Source of the DNA: JABURQ01 sp029243145
GTDB taxonomy: Bacteria > Planctomycetota > Planctomycetia > Planctomycetales > Planctomycetaceae
DNA length: 64,000 bases
NCBI GenBank assembly: GCA_965660145.1
Contig: CBFHYX010000001.1
Location: forward strand, 372,001-436,000
Direction of reading: 5' to 3'
Shown: positions 56,403 to 64,000 of the stretch, one piece after another
How positions within the stretch are numbered: position 1 is the first letter of the stretch
How the letters are laid out: each line of letters starts with the position of its first letter
Notes under the pieces: model-generated
The model's input: only the letters and a program-made list of their open reading frames with translations
Databases searched by the model: none
Told to the model about the DNA's origin: nothing
Position numbers and translations under genes: made by a program

Positions 56403-57764
56403 ATGCCTTTTTCGACTTTCTTTTACTCTCAGGGCCGATTTATGGCCGCCTTTTTGGTGTGTCTCACATCGTGTGTGACTCTCGAAGCCCAGCAAAACGA
56501 CAGTTGGCACGCCGGTGTTTCGCGAGATGTCATCACGCCCCCTGAATACATGTGGATGTCGGGGTATGGAGGTCGGAAAGCGCCCGCTGATGGCAAAATT
56601 CATGACCTGTTCGTGCGGGTCGCCTGCCTCCAACCACAGCCGAAAGCTCCCAAATTTTTGTTTGTCAGTCTCGATCTGGTCGGTGTTCCTGTCGAGATGG
56701 CCACAAAACTGAGTGCGGAATTTGCCAAACAATATGGCATCCCGCGAGAGAACATCATGCTCGCCTGCAGTCATACGCATTGTGGCCCCGCACTGGATCA
56801 CGATTTATCCTGGATGCTGGCGATGGATGACAAAGACTGGAATCAGGTCCGCGATTATCAGAAATGGTTGAACGACCGGATTCGGTCTGCCGTGAAAAAT
56901 GCCATCGCCGACCTGAAGCCGGCCCAAATCCATTACGGCAATGGAACGTGCGGCTTTGCCACGAATCGACGACCACCGATTGGAGAAGGCCCCATCGATC
57001 ACTCCGTACCGGTCCTACGGATTAGTGACCAACAAGGGACGATCCGGGGAGTCATTTTTGGCTATGCCTGTCACAACACGACGTTGGGAATTCAACAGTG
57101 GTGTGGAGATTACGCCGGCTTCGCTCAATTGAATCTCGAAGATACCTACCCCGATGCAGTAGCGATGTTCTTTACCGGATGTGGAGCCGACCAAAATCCT
57201 CTCCCACGCCGGACGATGGAATTGTGCGAAAAATATGGACGCTTACTTTCCGTCGCCGTGCAAGATGTCGTGAAAGAAACAATGCAACCGTTGGCTTCCA
57301 CGATGTCAGCACGATTCGAAACCGTCTCTCTCGAATTTGCCGAAGCTCCCACGCGTGAGCAAATCGAACAGAAACTCAAAAACGGAGATGGCTACGACAA
57401 AAACTGGGCAAAGAATCAATTGGCCGATTTAGAGGATGATGGCAATATCGAACTGACGTACGCATATCCTGTCCAGACTTGGCGACTTGGTGACGAGTTG
57501 ACATGGATTGCTCTGGGGGGCGAAGTGGTCGTCGATTATTCATTGCGACTCAAAACCAAATTCGGCAACGAGAACACATGGATCACCGGCTACGCCAATG
57601 ATGTGATGTGCTACATTCCCTCAGAGCGAGTCTTGAAAGAGGGAGGCTACGAAGGAGCCACCTCGATGCGGTATTATCAGAGACCCTCGGTTTGGAAAGC
57701 AGGCTTGGAAGACAAGATCGTGAACGCCGTCCAATCACAAGTGAACGCTTTAACGAAAAAATGA
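56403..57764 (+). CDS. Neutral/alkaline ceramidase-like exported hydrolase
   Basis: 453 residues. The N-terminus has a signal segment (about 14-28: MAAFLVCLTSCVTLEAQ) and could begin at the ATG of MAAF. Core segments are AGVSRDVITPPEYMWMSGYG, FLFVSLDLVGVPVEM, IMLACSHTHCGPALDHD (candidate zinc ligands) and VIFGYACHNTTLG. These follow the N-terminal domain of neutral ceramidase. The protein is shorter than true ceramidases and lacks their C-terminal domain. It is more divergent than a duplicate of the protein at 18007-19362 would be. Substrate unknown. Confidence 0.78.
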   Translation: MPFSTFFYSQGRFMAAFLVCLTSCVTLEAQQNDSWHAGVSRDVITPPEYMWMSGYGGRKAPADGKIHDLFVRVACLQPQPKAPKFLFVSLDLVGVPVEMATKLSAEFAKQYGIPRENIMLACSHTHCGPALDHDLSWMLAMDDKDWNQVRDYQKWLNDRIRSAVKNAIADLKPAQIHYGNGTCGFATNRRPPIGEGPIDHSVPVLRISDQQGTIRGVIFGYACHNTTLGIQQWCGDYAGFAQLNLEDTYPDAVAMFFTGCGADQNPLPRRTMELCEKYGRLLSVAVQDVVKETMQPLASTMSARFETVSLEFAEAPTREQIEQKLKNGDGYDKNWAKNQLADLEDDGNIELTYAYPVQTWRLGDELTWIALGGEVVVDYSLRLKTKFGNENTWITGYANDVMCYIPSERVLKEGGYEGATSMRYYQRPSVWKAGLEDKIVNAVQSQVNALTKK

Positions 57765-57791
57765 GCAGCCACTCGATTTGGAGGGAATGAT

Positions 57792-58187
57792 TTAGATCGC
57801 TTCCGTTAGCCGTTCGATCACCACTTCGACCAGTTTTGGGTGCAACCCAAGATGTTCGCAGACTTCGACCGTCACGCCGGGATACTGTTCCTGGAATTGC
57901 GACTGAAATCCTTGCAAGTCATTCCTCACATGCACTCCCGCAGACAGAAAGTACGGCATCATCAGGATGCGATTCGCGCCGCGTGAGAGACAGTTCGCGG
58001 CTCCTGCCGGAATATCGGGCTCTGCCAACTCCAGATACGCAATCTCCACGATGCCAAAATGATTTGTCTCGCGAACGGCCTCGGCCAGTTTCACCAAGTC
58101 CGCATTTGCTTCAGCGCGTCGCGAGCCGTGTGCAATCAAGAGAGCTGCCGTTTGATTAAAGTTGTGATCTGGACTCTCAGAAGCCAT
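57792..58187 (-). CDS. CbiX/SirB-like sirohydrochlorin chelatase family protein
   Basis: 131 residues from ATG 58187, preceded by GAGGGAAATT; an ATG five codons earlier is possible. One CbiX domain: LLIAHGSRRAEANADLVKLA has the N-terminal metal-binding histidine, and MPYFLSAGVHVRNDL has the second. Short CbiX proteins insert cobalt, nickel or iron into sirohydrochlorin, or act as metal chaperones. No other tetrapyrrole gene is nearby. The start overlaps the end of the FloA-like gene (stop at 58177), so they are probably translated together. Confidence 0.88.
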   Translation of the reverse strand: MASESPDHNFNQTAALLIAHGSRRAEANADLVKLAEAVRETNHFGIVEIAYLELAEPDIPAGAANCLSRGANRILMMPYFLSAGVHVRNDLQGFQSQFQEQYPGVTVEVCEHLGLHPKLVEVVIERLTEAI

Positions 58188-58569
58188 AATTTCCCTCGAC
58201 ATAATGATCGTATTGATCTTTCATTGCTTTTTGGAGAGCTTCTTCCCAGGTGAGGTTCTGCTCTGTTCGAGATGCCTTTATCATAGCACGCACGACCAGT
58301 TCGACATCGGCACCGGCTCGATAGGCGCGTTCGATCTGAGTGAGCTTGATACCCAGTCCTGCCTGAGTCGACATAATGTACAATTCGCAAAGATGCTTAA
58401 CCGGGCTGCGGCGAAGCTTCATACCCACCAATTGAAACAGCGTGATTTGAGCCCCCGACATGGTACACATCATCCACAAACGAATCAGTGGCCCGACGAT
58501 GAAAAGCGGAACGAGCATCAGGCAGAACATGATACCGAACGCAACAATGAAAAAAATCTCGTTTTCCAT
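58177..58569 (-). CDS. Stand-alone FloA (flotillin-like) N-terminal module
   Basis: 130 residues. A membrane segment (about 5-28: IFFIVAFGIMFCLMLVPLFI) is followed by MSGAQITLFQLVGMKLRRSP, IMSTQAGLGIKLTQIERAY and VVRAMIKASRTEQNLTWEEA. These correspond to the start of FloA/UPF0365 proteins, which are about 330 residues long and scaffold membrane microdomains. The large central SPFH-like part and the C-terminus are missing, and there is no trace of them downstream, where the CbiX gene begins. It ends with a normal stop after GNYGF. It may be an independent small membrane protein or a trimmed paralogue. Confidence 0.72.
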   Translation of the reverse strand: MENEIFFIVAFGIMFCLMLVPLFIVGPLIRLWMMCTMSGAQITLFQLVGMKLRRSPVKHLCELYIMSTQAGLGIKLTQIERAYRAGADVELVVRAMIKASRTEQNLTWEEALQKAMKDQYDHYVEGNYGF

Positions 58570-58587
58570 GAATCAGGTCTCCCGCTA

Positions 58588-59658
58588 ATGTCTCACAGAG
58601 AAGGACAAGCCGACCAACACCACGATCAATCGTCGGTCATTGTACAGGCTCCCGATACGTGGAGAAAGCCGATTCAAGCCGCATTGGAGAATGCGAACAT
58701 CCAACTTCGATATTCCAAACCGCAAAAATCGGGGATCGCCTCGCGGTTAAAACAACTTCAAGCCGAACAAACCGTCACGCTGGCTGCCGAGGTAGCACAC
58801 AATACTGATGCAATGGGTGCCGCGATTGTACTCACAGAAGACCTACCGGGCATCTTGGTCACACTGGCCTTCCATCACGACGAACAAACGGAGTTGCACC
58901 TCTGGTCCTTCGAGACTTCTGAGACCGCAATGGAGTTTCTGGTCGCAACGGTCTCTCAAATCACCTCGACAAACTCTTCAATCCCATCCGACGAACGACA
59001 TGTCACAAATCGTCAAGAACTGTTTTCCGACCTTCATGACAAACCGGAATTCTGGACACTTAACGAAGACCGAAAATTCCATTCGTCATCTGTTCTTCCC
59101 GGAACGGGCATCCTCTCTGGTTCGTTCAATCCTCTGCATTCGGGGCATCGAAAAATGCGAAAGGCTGCTGCGGAAATTCTGGGCGCTCAAGTCGTCTATG
59201 AGATGACGCTTCGCAACGCCGACAAACCACCACTCGATTATCTCAGTCTCTCAGCACGAGCCGGACAATTTTCGCCGGGTGAACTACTTCTCACCACCGT
59301 CCCCACTTTCAGTGAGAAAGCAGACTTACTCTCGCAAAGCACCTTCATCATCGGCTGGGATACGGCTCTCCGTGTGCTCGATCAACGCTTCTATGCAGCG
59401 GGTGAATTGGAACTGGCATTGGAGAAGTTTGCCGACCAAGAATGTCGATTTCTGGTGGCCGCCCGGCGTGATCGGGGTCGATTGCAATCTCTCGATATCC
59501 TGACAATTCCCGGAAAGTTTCGTGATCTATTCGCAGAAATCCCGCCGGAACTATTTCAAGAGGATATCTCTTCGACCTCCGTTCGCGACGCGTGGTTACG
59601 CGGAGAGTCGAACATCGGACCGCCACTTTGTATGATGGTTGAAACTCACACACAATGA
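58588..59658 (+). CDS. NMNAT-like nucleotidyltransferase with extra N-terminal domain
   Basis: 356 residues from ATG 58588. A longer frame starts at 58204 but runs antisense through the FloA-like gene and has no family support. Residues about 1-150 form a domain that I cannot name. From about 170 the chain matches the nucleotidyltransferase superfamily: GILSGSFNPLHSGHRKMRKA has the HxGH signature and SSTSVRDAWLRGE has the ISSTxxR signature. Enzymes with this pair adenylylate nicotinate or nicotinamide mononucleotide in NAD synthesis, or cytidylylate other phosphates. The N-terminal extension makes a standard NadD role uncertain. plsY starts 10 bases after the stop. Confidence 0.78.
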   Translation: MSHREGQADQHHDQSSVIVQAPDTWRKPIQAALENANIQLRYSKPQKSGIASRLKQLQAEQTVTLAAEVAHNTDAMGAAIVLTEDLPGILVTLAFHHDEQTELHLWSFETSETAMEFLVATVSQITSTNSSIPSDERHVTNRQELFSDLHDKPEFWTLNEDRKFHSSSVLPGTGILSGSFNPLHSGHRKMRKAAAEILGAQVVYEMTLRNADKPPLDYLSLSARAGQFSPGELLLTTVPTFSEKADLLSQSTFIIGWDTALRVLDQRFYAAGELELALEKFADQECRFLVAARRDRGRLQSLDILTIPGKFRDLFAEIPPELFQEDISSTSVRDAWLRGESNIGPPLCMMVETHTQ

Positions 59659-59668
59659 TTGAGATTTC

Positions 59669-60370
59669 ATGCTCGAATTTGTAATTGCCAAATTTTATGG
59701 TCCCGTGTATTCCTTTCCAATCGGGATCGTTTTGCTGGCCTATCTGATCGGTGCGCTACCGTTTGGTTTCATCACTGCCAAATTCGTGAGCGGTCAGGAC
59801 ATCCGCACATTGGGTAGCGGAAACATCGGCGCAACGAATGTCAGTCGAGTGCTGGGTGGCAAATGGGGATTGATCGTTCTCATCCTCGATGCTTGCAAAG
59901 GCCTGTTACCGGTCTGGGGTTTGCCGTTGCTGGTAATTTCTCCCGATGATCCCAACTTTCTGCATTTGAAAGTGGCGTGTGGACTGGCCACCATCATCGG
60001 CCATATGTTTCCTTGTTATCTCGGTTTCAAAGGGGGCAAAGGGGTCGCCACTTCACTCGGCGTCGTCTTGATGCTGGGCCCTTGGGCGACGTTGCTGGCA
60101 TTTGTCGTCTTCGCGGGAACGGTCGTCTACACTCGCTACGTCTCACTCAGTTCCATCCTGGCGTCCGTTGCCTTCGGGGGATTGCAACTCTGGTTACTGC
60201 GACCTAACCCCTTTATCACGGAAACATGGTCGCTGGCCGCATTCAGTCTCTTCATCCCAGCCATGATCATCCTGCGACATTGGACCAACATTGGCCGGCT
60301 GCTGCGGGGCGAAGAATCCCGTTTCAAGACGAAGAAAGAGAAACGGGAAGAGGAAATCAAGAACGATTGA
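59669..60370 (+). CDS. plsY: Acyl-phosphate:glycerol-3-phosphate acyltransferase
   Basis: 233 residues with about five membrane helices. PlsY acylates position 1 of glycerol 3-phosphate using acyl-phosphate, the first committed step of phospholipid synthesis. The three family motifs are visible: SGNIGATNVSRVLGGKWG (about 46-63), GHMFPCYLGFKGGKGVATSL (about 110-129) and the loop near HWTNIGRLLRGEE. The C-terminal tail is strongly basic and acidic (RFKTKKEKREEE). It lies close to the NMNAT-like gene and converges on the isomerase-like gene with a 5-base gap. Confidence 0.95.
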   Translation: MLEFVIAKFYGPVYSFPIGIVLLAYLIGALPFGFITAKFVSGQDIRTLGSGNIGATNVSRVLGGKWGLIVLILDACKGLLPVWGLPLLVISPDDPNFLHLKVACGLATIIGHMFPCYLGFKGGKGVATSLGVVLMLGPWATLLAFVVFAGTVVYTRYVSLSSILASVAFGGLQLWLLRPNPFITETWSLAAFSLFIPAMIILRHWTNIGRLLRGEESRFKTKKEKREEEIKND

Positions 60371-60375
60371 TCTTC

Positions 60376-61197
60376 TCATCCGCGCAAACCGACCGCCTGC
60401 ATCAACTTGTCAGTCGATTCGTACGCTTCGGTGACCCATTCGACAATTTTGTCCGGCTCGGGTGAATACTCCAACTCGATGGAAACCGCACCATCAATTC
60501 CGAGATTTTTAATCTCTTGCAGATACGGCTCGAATTCCATCACTCCTCGTCCGGGAGGCAAGTCTCCGTGAACTTTGCCATCACAATCCGAGATATGCAC
60601 GTGTATCGCTTTACCAGCCAGCTTGCGAAGTTCTTCAGCACCCACACCGGCAAGCAACAAATGCGAGACATCAATATTTGCCTGCAAAGCCGGGTGTCCA
60701 ACATCGTCGATGAACCGGGCCATACTATCGACATCGTTCAGGAGTGAAAGCGGGAACGGCTCCAGCTCCAACGCGATCTGTAAACCGAGACTGTCGGCGT
60801 AGTCGGCCAATTGCTTGCAGTTCTCGACACCGGTCTGCCATTGTTCTGCGGGTGGGATCACTTGCCGATTCCAGATGTATTCACCCAAGACCAGCAGCAA
60901 GTTGTCGGCTTCGAATTCATAACACAAGTCGAGATACTGTTTACAACGGTCGAGGTGAAAACGCTGCACGCTCGGATTGAAATCAATGAGTCCAACCGCG
61001 ACGCAGCAGAGACTGACGATGGGTAATTCGAGCCGGTCGCATTCTCGTTTGATGAGCAACTTTTCCCGCACATCGATATCGAGTGGGTCGGTGAAAATGT
61101 CGACCGTATCGAAACCGAGTTCCTTGGTTTTTTGCAATCCCCAAGCCGTGTCTCGACCTGCCTGAACCCAAGCGGAGTTGATCAATCCCAGTTTCAT
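60376..61197 (-). CDS. Sugar-phosphate isomerase/epimerase-like TIM-barrel protein
   Basis: 273 residues with the xylose-isomerase-like TIM-barrel pattern. ALQANIDVSHLLLAG, ALELEPFPLSLL, IHVHISDCDGKVHGDLPPGR and VSIELEYSPEPD supply Glu, Asp and His residues of the metal site. These enzymes isomerise or epimerise sugars, inositols or related compounds. The substrate is unknown. The gene is 43 bases downstream of the FMN-dependent oxidase gene on the same strand, which suggests a shared catabolic operon. Confidence 0.88.
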   Translation of the reverse strand: MKLGLINSAWVQAGRDTAWGLQKTKELGFDTVDIFTDPLDIDVREKLLIKRECDRLELPIVSLCCVAVGLIDFNPSVQRFHLDRCKQYLDLCYEFEADNLLLVLGEYIWNRQVIPPAEQWQTGVENCKQLADYADSLGLQIALELEPFPLSLLNDVDSMARFIDDVGHPALQANIDVSHLLLAGVGAEELRKLAGKAIHVHISDCDGKVHGDLPPGRGVMEFEPYLQEIKNLGIDGAVSIELEYSPEPDKIVEWVTEAYESTDKLMQAVGLRG

Positions 61198-61240
61198 GAT
61201 GTGTGCCTTCCCGTTTTGAATCCCCTAAAAAAGAGTCGCG

Positions 61241-62404
61241 TCATGCGGGGACACTTTCAGACAGTAAGTGGTCTCGCAAGCTCTGTGGGTTCGCGCAGCC
61301 GACCTGCTCCATGACTTGCTGTAATTGCTTCTTGAGCATTTCCAAAGTGTGGTGACCTCCATGTTTTCCGAGAGCACAAACGCCGAACATCGGAGTCCGT
61401 CCCATAAATGCGAAGTCTGCACCACAAGCGAGGCACGCCGCAATATCGGCTCCCGAATACATCCCGCCATCGATCATCATCTTTAACTTACTCCCAAATT
61501 CCGGGACCAGTTTATGAAGCGGCACGATGGTCGATTGTCCCCGGTCAAGTTGGCGACCGCCATGATTGGAAACGATCAACCCGTCTAAACCATGCTTCAC
61601 AGCGATCTCGGCATCCTCGGGATTGACGATCCCTTTAACGACTAAATTACCCTGCCATTTGTCTCGAATCGGTGCGATTTTGTCTTCGGTCAGCCGGCCT
61701 GAAAACGTCTTGTTCATGAAGAGGCCGAGGTGCTTCATGCTCAATCCTTTCGGGATGTATTGCTTCATGGTCTTGAACTCAGGCTTCCCGGCGATCAGTT
61801 GTCCCCATGCCCAGGCGGGACTTCCTAACATCTGAATGACATTTCGTAACGACATCTGTGGAGGAATCGACAAACCATTCCGAATCTCTTTGGGACGATA
61901 GGCGAAGGTCGGCGTATCGGCTAGGATCACCAGCGTACGACACCCCGCTTTCCAAGCCCGTTCCAATAGCATATCTCGTAACTCTGTTTCTGCAGGATGA
62001 TAAAGTTGAAACCAAAATTTGCCATTCGTGATCTCTGCCACTGTCTCGATGCTCGCGGTACTGACCGTTGAGAGAGTGAAGGGAACGTTGTGATCGGCGG
62101 CAGCCTGAGCGAGATACTCACATGCCTTCGGCCACATCAAACCCTGCAAGCCGACAGGTGCGATTCCAAAAGGAGCATCATAGGTTTCGCCAAACAATTC
62201 TGTGGTTTGATCGGCTCCGGCAAAATCCCGCAAGTACCACGGTTTGAGTTGGACCTGCCGAATGTCGCTATTGTTGCGGGCCAGATTGACTTCGGAAAAG
62301 CAACCCGCCGCCAAATATTCGTAAGCAAAGCGGGGCATGCGAGCTTGAGCCTTCTCACGAAGATGGTCAACAGAGGGGTACTCAGAATTGAAATGGGATT
62401 GCAT
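61241..62404 (-). CDS. FMN-dependent alpha-hydroxyacid oxidase/dehydrogenase
   Basis: 387 residues from ATG 62404; a TTG seven codons earlier is possible. FMN-linked L-lactate dehydrogenase/glycolate-oxidase family: FAYEYLAAGCFSEVNLARNN, APVGLQGLMWPKACEYLAQA, FQLYHPAETEL, LVVKGIVNPEDAEIAVKHGL and the active-site SNHGGRQLDRG with catalytic His and substrate Arg. DGGMYSGADIAACLACGADF binds the phosphate of FMN. It oxidises a 2-hydroxy acid to the keto acid; the electron acceptor (oxygen or the respiratory chain) is not shown. Confidence 0.93.
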   Translation of the reverse strand: MQSHFNSEYPSVDHLREKAQARMPRFAYEYLAAGCFSEVNLARNNSDIRQVQLKPWYLRDFAGADQTTELFGETYDAPFGIAPVGLQGLMWPKACEYLAQAAADHNVPFTLSTVSTASIETVAEITNGKFWFQLYHPAETELRDMLLERAWKAGCRTLVILADTPTFAYRPKEIRNGLSIPPQMSLRNVIQMLGSPAWAWGQLIAGKPEFKTMKQYIPKGLSMKHLGLFMNKTFSGRLTEDKIAPIRDKWQGNLVVKGIVNPEDAEIAVKHGLDGLIVSNHGGRQLDRGQSTIVPLHKLVPEFGSKLKMMIDGGMYSGADIAACLACGADFAFMGRTPMFGVCALGKHGGHHTLEMLKKQLQQVMEQVGCANPQSLRDHLLSESVPA

Positions 62405-62758
62405 AGGTATCGTTTGACTTACCAAATTAGTGGTCGAATAAATGATTCACAGTTGACTGCTTTGCTATCAGTTTACTGTTCCCGTGATTCTCAATCAATC
62501 AGGTCTCATTTTCGCATTGATAAGAGCCATCCAGACCAATCAACACCCCAAAACAACCCGTCGCCACAGCGAAGGGGGAAAAATTGCTGCCGCGCCGAAA
62601 TGGATAAAACGAAATATCACAGACCAGTTTTGAGCCGCGTGTGCCTTAGACCCTGTGCGTAATCGCAGCGATTATTCCGGGTAGCCTAAGTTTCTGATGA
62701 TCCAATCGTGATTTTATACCGTTAGTTGAAGACGCAGACTTTGCATGAGGGAGAAACG
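62405..62758. other. Divergent intergenic region, no gene seen
   Basis: 354 bases between the FMN oxidase gene (minus) and a small membrane-protein gene (plus). No repeat, RNA or confident promoter was recognised. Confidence 0.5.
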
Positions 62759-63043
62759 ATGAATCGCTTCGAGAAATCGATAATTTTGCTCGTCCCAGTC
62801 AACCTTCTGGTGTTCTTACTAGAGCTTGAAAGAGGATCTCCAGTTGAACCACACTGGACATGGATCCTTGGCACAATGTTTCTCCACTTCCTGGTTCTGT
62901 TTCTGACGATTCGTGCTCTGTATCAACGACCTTTTCCGGATCCCAACCAAAAACTGACTTGGTGCCTTTGGATCATTCTAACTCTTCCTATTGGTTTGAT
63001 TATTTATCTGGTGAAGTACGGATGGAAACCACGTCCTCACTGA
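62759..63043 (+). CDS. Small three-helix membrane protein
   Basis: 94 residues from ATG 62759, with GAGGGAG 5 bases upstream; the longer frame from 62726 lacks such a site. Three hydrophobic segments are seen (about 7-22, 34-56, 69-86). The last, WCLWIILTLPIGLIIYLVKY, resembles the phospholipase D-nuclease N-terminal (PLDc_N) type of short membrane module. No partner gene gives a hint of function. Confidence 0.7.
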   Translation: MNRFEKSIILLVPVNLLVFLLELERGSPVEPHWTWILGTMFLHFLVLFLTIRALYQRPFPDPNQKLTWCLWIILTLPIGLIIYLVKYGWKPRPH

Positions 63044-63118
63044 TCAGACTTTCAAAATACGAGATTCGGTTTGAGTTACCGGCAACTGCATGAGACAATC
63101 ACCGGGTCGCGATTTTGA

Positions 63119-63193
63119 GTAGGCTGGGTCGTGACCCAGCATTTCATAGCGATGTGCGTTTGTTGTCAGATGCTGGGACCAGTTCCAGCCTAC
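63119..63193. repeat. Inverted-repeat element upstream of DUF1592-type gene
   Basis: GTAGGCTGG (63119-63127) and CCAGCCTAC (63185-63193) are a perfect 9-bp inverted pair. GCTGGGTC-GT-GACCCAGC (63123-63140) is a perfect 8-bp hairpin in the left arm. The right arm GGGACCAGTTCCAGCCTACA differs at only two positions from the right arm at 2501-2520. It belongs to the same dispersed family. Confidence 0.65.
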
Positions 63194-63228
63194 AACTCAG
63201 GTCATTTCAGCCGAGGATTTATACACCC

Positions 63229-64000
63229 ATGGTTCGCAGACTGTCGCTCATTGTTCTCGCCTTGATGGTATTTCCTACCTACCCAGCTTTGATGTCTTCG
63301 TTATCCGCGCAAGACGTTCGACGAGAAATCCAGCCGTTCCTCACACAACATTGTGCCGACTGTCATACCAATGGCAGCGAAGAAGGTGGCTTCGATCTCG
63401 GCAAGCTGGGGGACAATCTTGCCGATGAGGCGACCTTTGCCAAATGGGAACGATTATTTGATCGTGTCCGCACGGGCGAGATGCCTCCCAAAGACGCCGA
63501 CCAACCGAGCAAAATCGATCAGGACAAGTTTCTGCGGTCGTTAAGTCCCGCACTGACTGTCGCGCATGAAAAAACTAAAGGGACTGTCTTACGTCGGCTT
63601 AATCGCCGAGAATACCAAAACACGATGAACGATCTGTTCGGCACGAACGTCGATCTCGAAAAGATGTTGCCCGAAGATGGGCGCTCGGGCGAGTTTGATA
63701 ACGTCGGCGATTCGTTGGGACTTTCACTCGTTCACTTACAGAAATATATGGACGGTGCGACACAAGTTCTCGATACGGCGATTTCAAAGACCTCCGATAA
63801 ACCCGAGACGAAAACGCTGGTCGCAAGTTACAAAGGTGAGCGGGAAGGAAACGAGTTCATCGGCACTCGCTGGAAACAGCTTCCCGATGGAGCCGTCGTG
63901 CGTTTTGATAGTGGTGGTTATCCCACCGGGATGATGCGAGGCAGTGGCGTCCGCGAAAGGGGCCGCTATCGTGTCAAAGTGAGCGGTTATGCTCATCAGT
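63229..64000 (+). CDS. DUF1592-type planctomycete cytochrome protein, 3' partial
   Basis: The gene runs off the right edge; 257 codons are present. The ATG at 63229 follows a CGAGGATTT stretch. A signal peptide (about 1-27: RRLSLIVLALMVFPTYPAL) precedes a cytochrome-like domain with CADCH (C42, C45, H46) and TGEMPPKDADQP. Then comes the DUF1587 start (LRRLNRREYQNTMNDLFGTN, LPEDGRSGEFDNVGDSLGLS). Unlike the related protein at 40051-42723 it has no zinc ribbon. A DUF1552 partner would be expected beyond the window. Heme binding and a redox role outside the cytoplasm are inferred from the motif. Confidence 0.88.
   Translation, partial: MVRRLSLIVLALMVFPTYPALMSSLSAQDVRREIQPFLTQHCADCHTNGSEEGGFDLGKLGDNLADEATFAKWERLFDRVRTGEMPPKDADQPSKIDQDKFLRSLSPALTVAHEKTKGTVLRRLNRREYQNTMNDLFGTNVDLEKMLPEDGRSGEFDNVGDSLGLSLVHLQKYMDGATQVLDTAISKTSDKPETKTLVASYKGEREGNEFIGTRWKQLPDGAVVRFDSGGYPTGMMRGSGVRERGRYRVKVSGYAHQ

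Noticed and set aside
58204..58587. In-frame upstream extension of the NMNAT-like gene
   Set aside because: It lies entirely antisense to the FloA-like gene, has no family similarity, and the ATG at 58588 gives a sensible protein.

Overview
The window reads as a chromosome segment of a planctomycete, most likely family Planctomycetaceae. The evidence is the gene content: two PSD1 (DUF1549/DUF1553) plus DUF1501 pairs, a DUF1592-type cytochrome protein paired with a DUF1552 protein, a second DUF1592-type gene cut by the right edge, and DUF1080, DUF1571, DUF1573, ThuA, PhoD-like and ceramidase-like secreted proteins. A cysteine-rich 'YTV' wall protein and several proteins with fused zinc ribbons, TIR or WD40 domains point the same way. 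Genus is not assigned. No rRNA, tRNA, CRISPR array or complete insertion sequence was recognised.

Layout. 1-8898: four co-directional genes, PSD1 (cut by the left edge), DUF1501, PSD1, DUF1501; the last two overlap by one base. 8899-9779: gene-free stretch with hairpins and degenerate repeats. 9780-19362: a membrane-anchored HtrA-like protease, a DksA/TraR zinc-finger protein, a PDZ protein, a CobW-type GTPase, a PhoD-like phosphatase, a DUF1080 protein and a ceramidase-like hydrolase. 19616-24063: a disturbed segment with an IS110 fragment, a frameshifted zinc-ribbon/TIR/TM/WD40 gene, a ThuA protein and a frameshifted M24-like protein that appears to lack its metal ligands. 24152-29542: aminotransferase, VanZ-like, GNAT, a repeat-rich gap, panD, a MobA-like nucleotidyltransferase and a HEAT protein. 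29931-38645: YTV protein, FmdB-like protein, small membrane protein, SpoIID-like protein, a large WD40 protein, a DUF1573 protein and a TauD-like dioxygenase. 38720-42723: DUF1592/DUF1552 pair on the minus strand. 43054-45961: tripartite tricarboxylate transporter with its binding protein and small permease fused. 46175-50367: DUF1571 protein, an anti-sigma-like protein and a second ThuA protein. 50407-52203: a DNA methyltransferase fused to a GIY-YIG domain. 52273-56204 (minus): divergent sigma factor, prs, polyprenyl synthase and moaC. 56403-62404: second ceramidase-like protein, CbiX-like protein, a stand-alone FloA N-terminal module, an NMNAT-like enzyme, plsY, a sugar-phosphate isomerase-like protein and an FMN-dependent hydroxyacid oxidase. 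62759-64000: small membrane protein and the start of another DUF1592-type cytochrome gene.

How the genes fit together. Much of the window encodes exported proteins: PSD1/DUF1501 and DUF1592/DUF1552 pairs typical of the planctomycete envelope, phosphatase and glycan- or lipid-related hydrolases, and wall proteins. Housekeeping genes (panD, prs, moaC, polyprenyl synthase, plsY) are interspersed. moaC overlaps the polyprenyl synthase gene by 4 bases and is probably co-transcribed with it.

The most unusual items are the single-chain methyltransferase/GIY-YIG protein, whose GIY-YIG catalytic glutamate looks replaced by glutamine; the decaying TIR-WD40 gene next to IS110 debris; the M24 pseudoenzyme; the isolated FloA N-terminal domain; the TctC-TctB fusion; and the YTV protein built from two different 48-bp tandem repeats.
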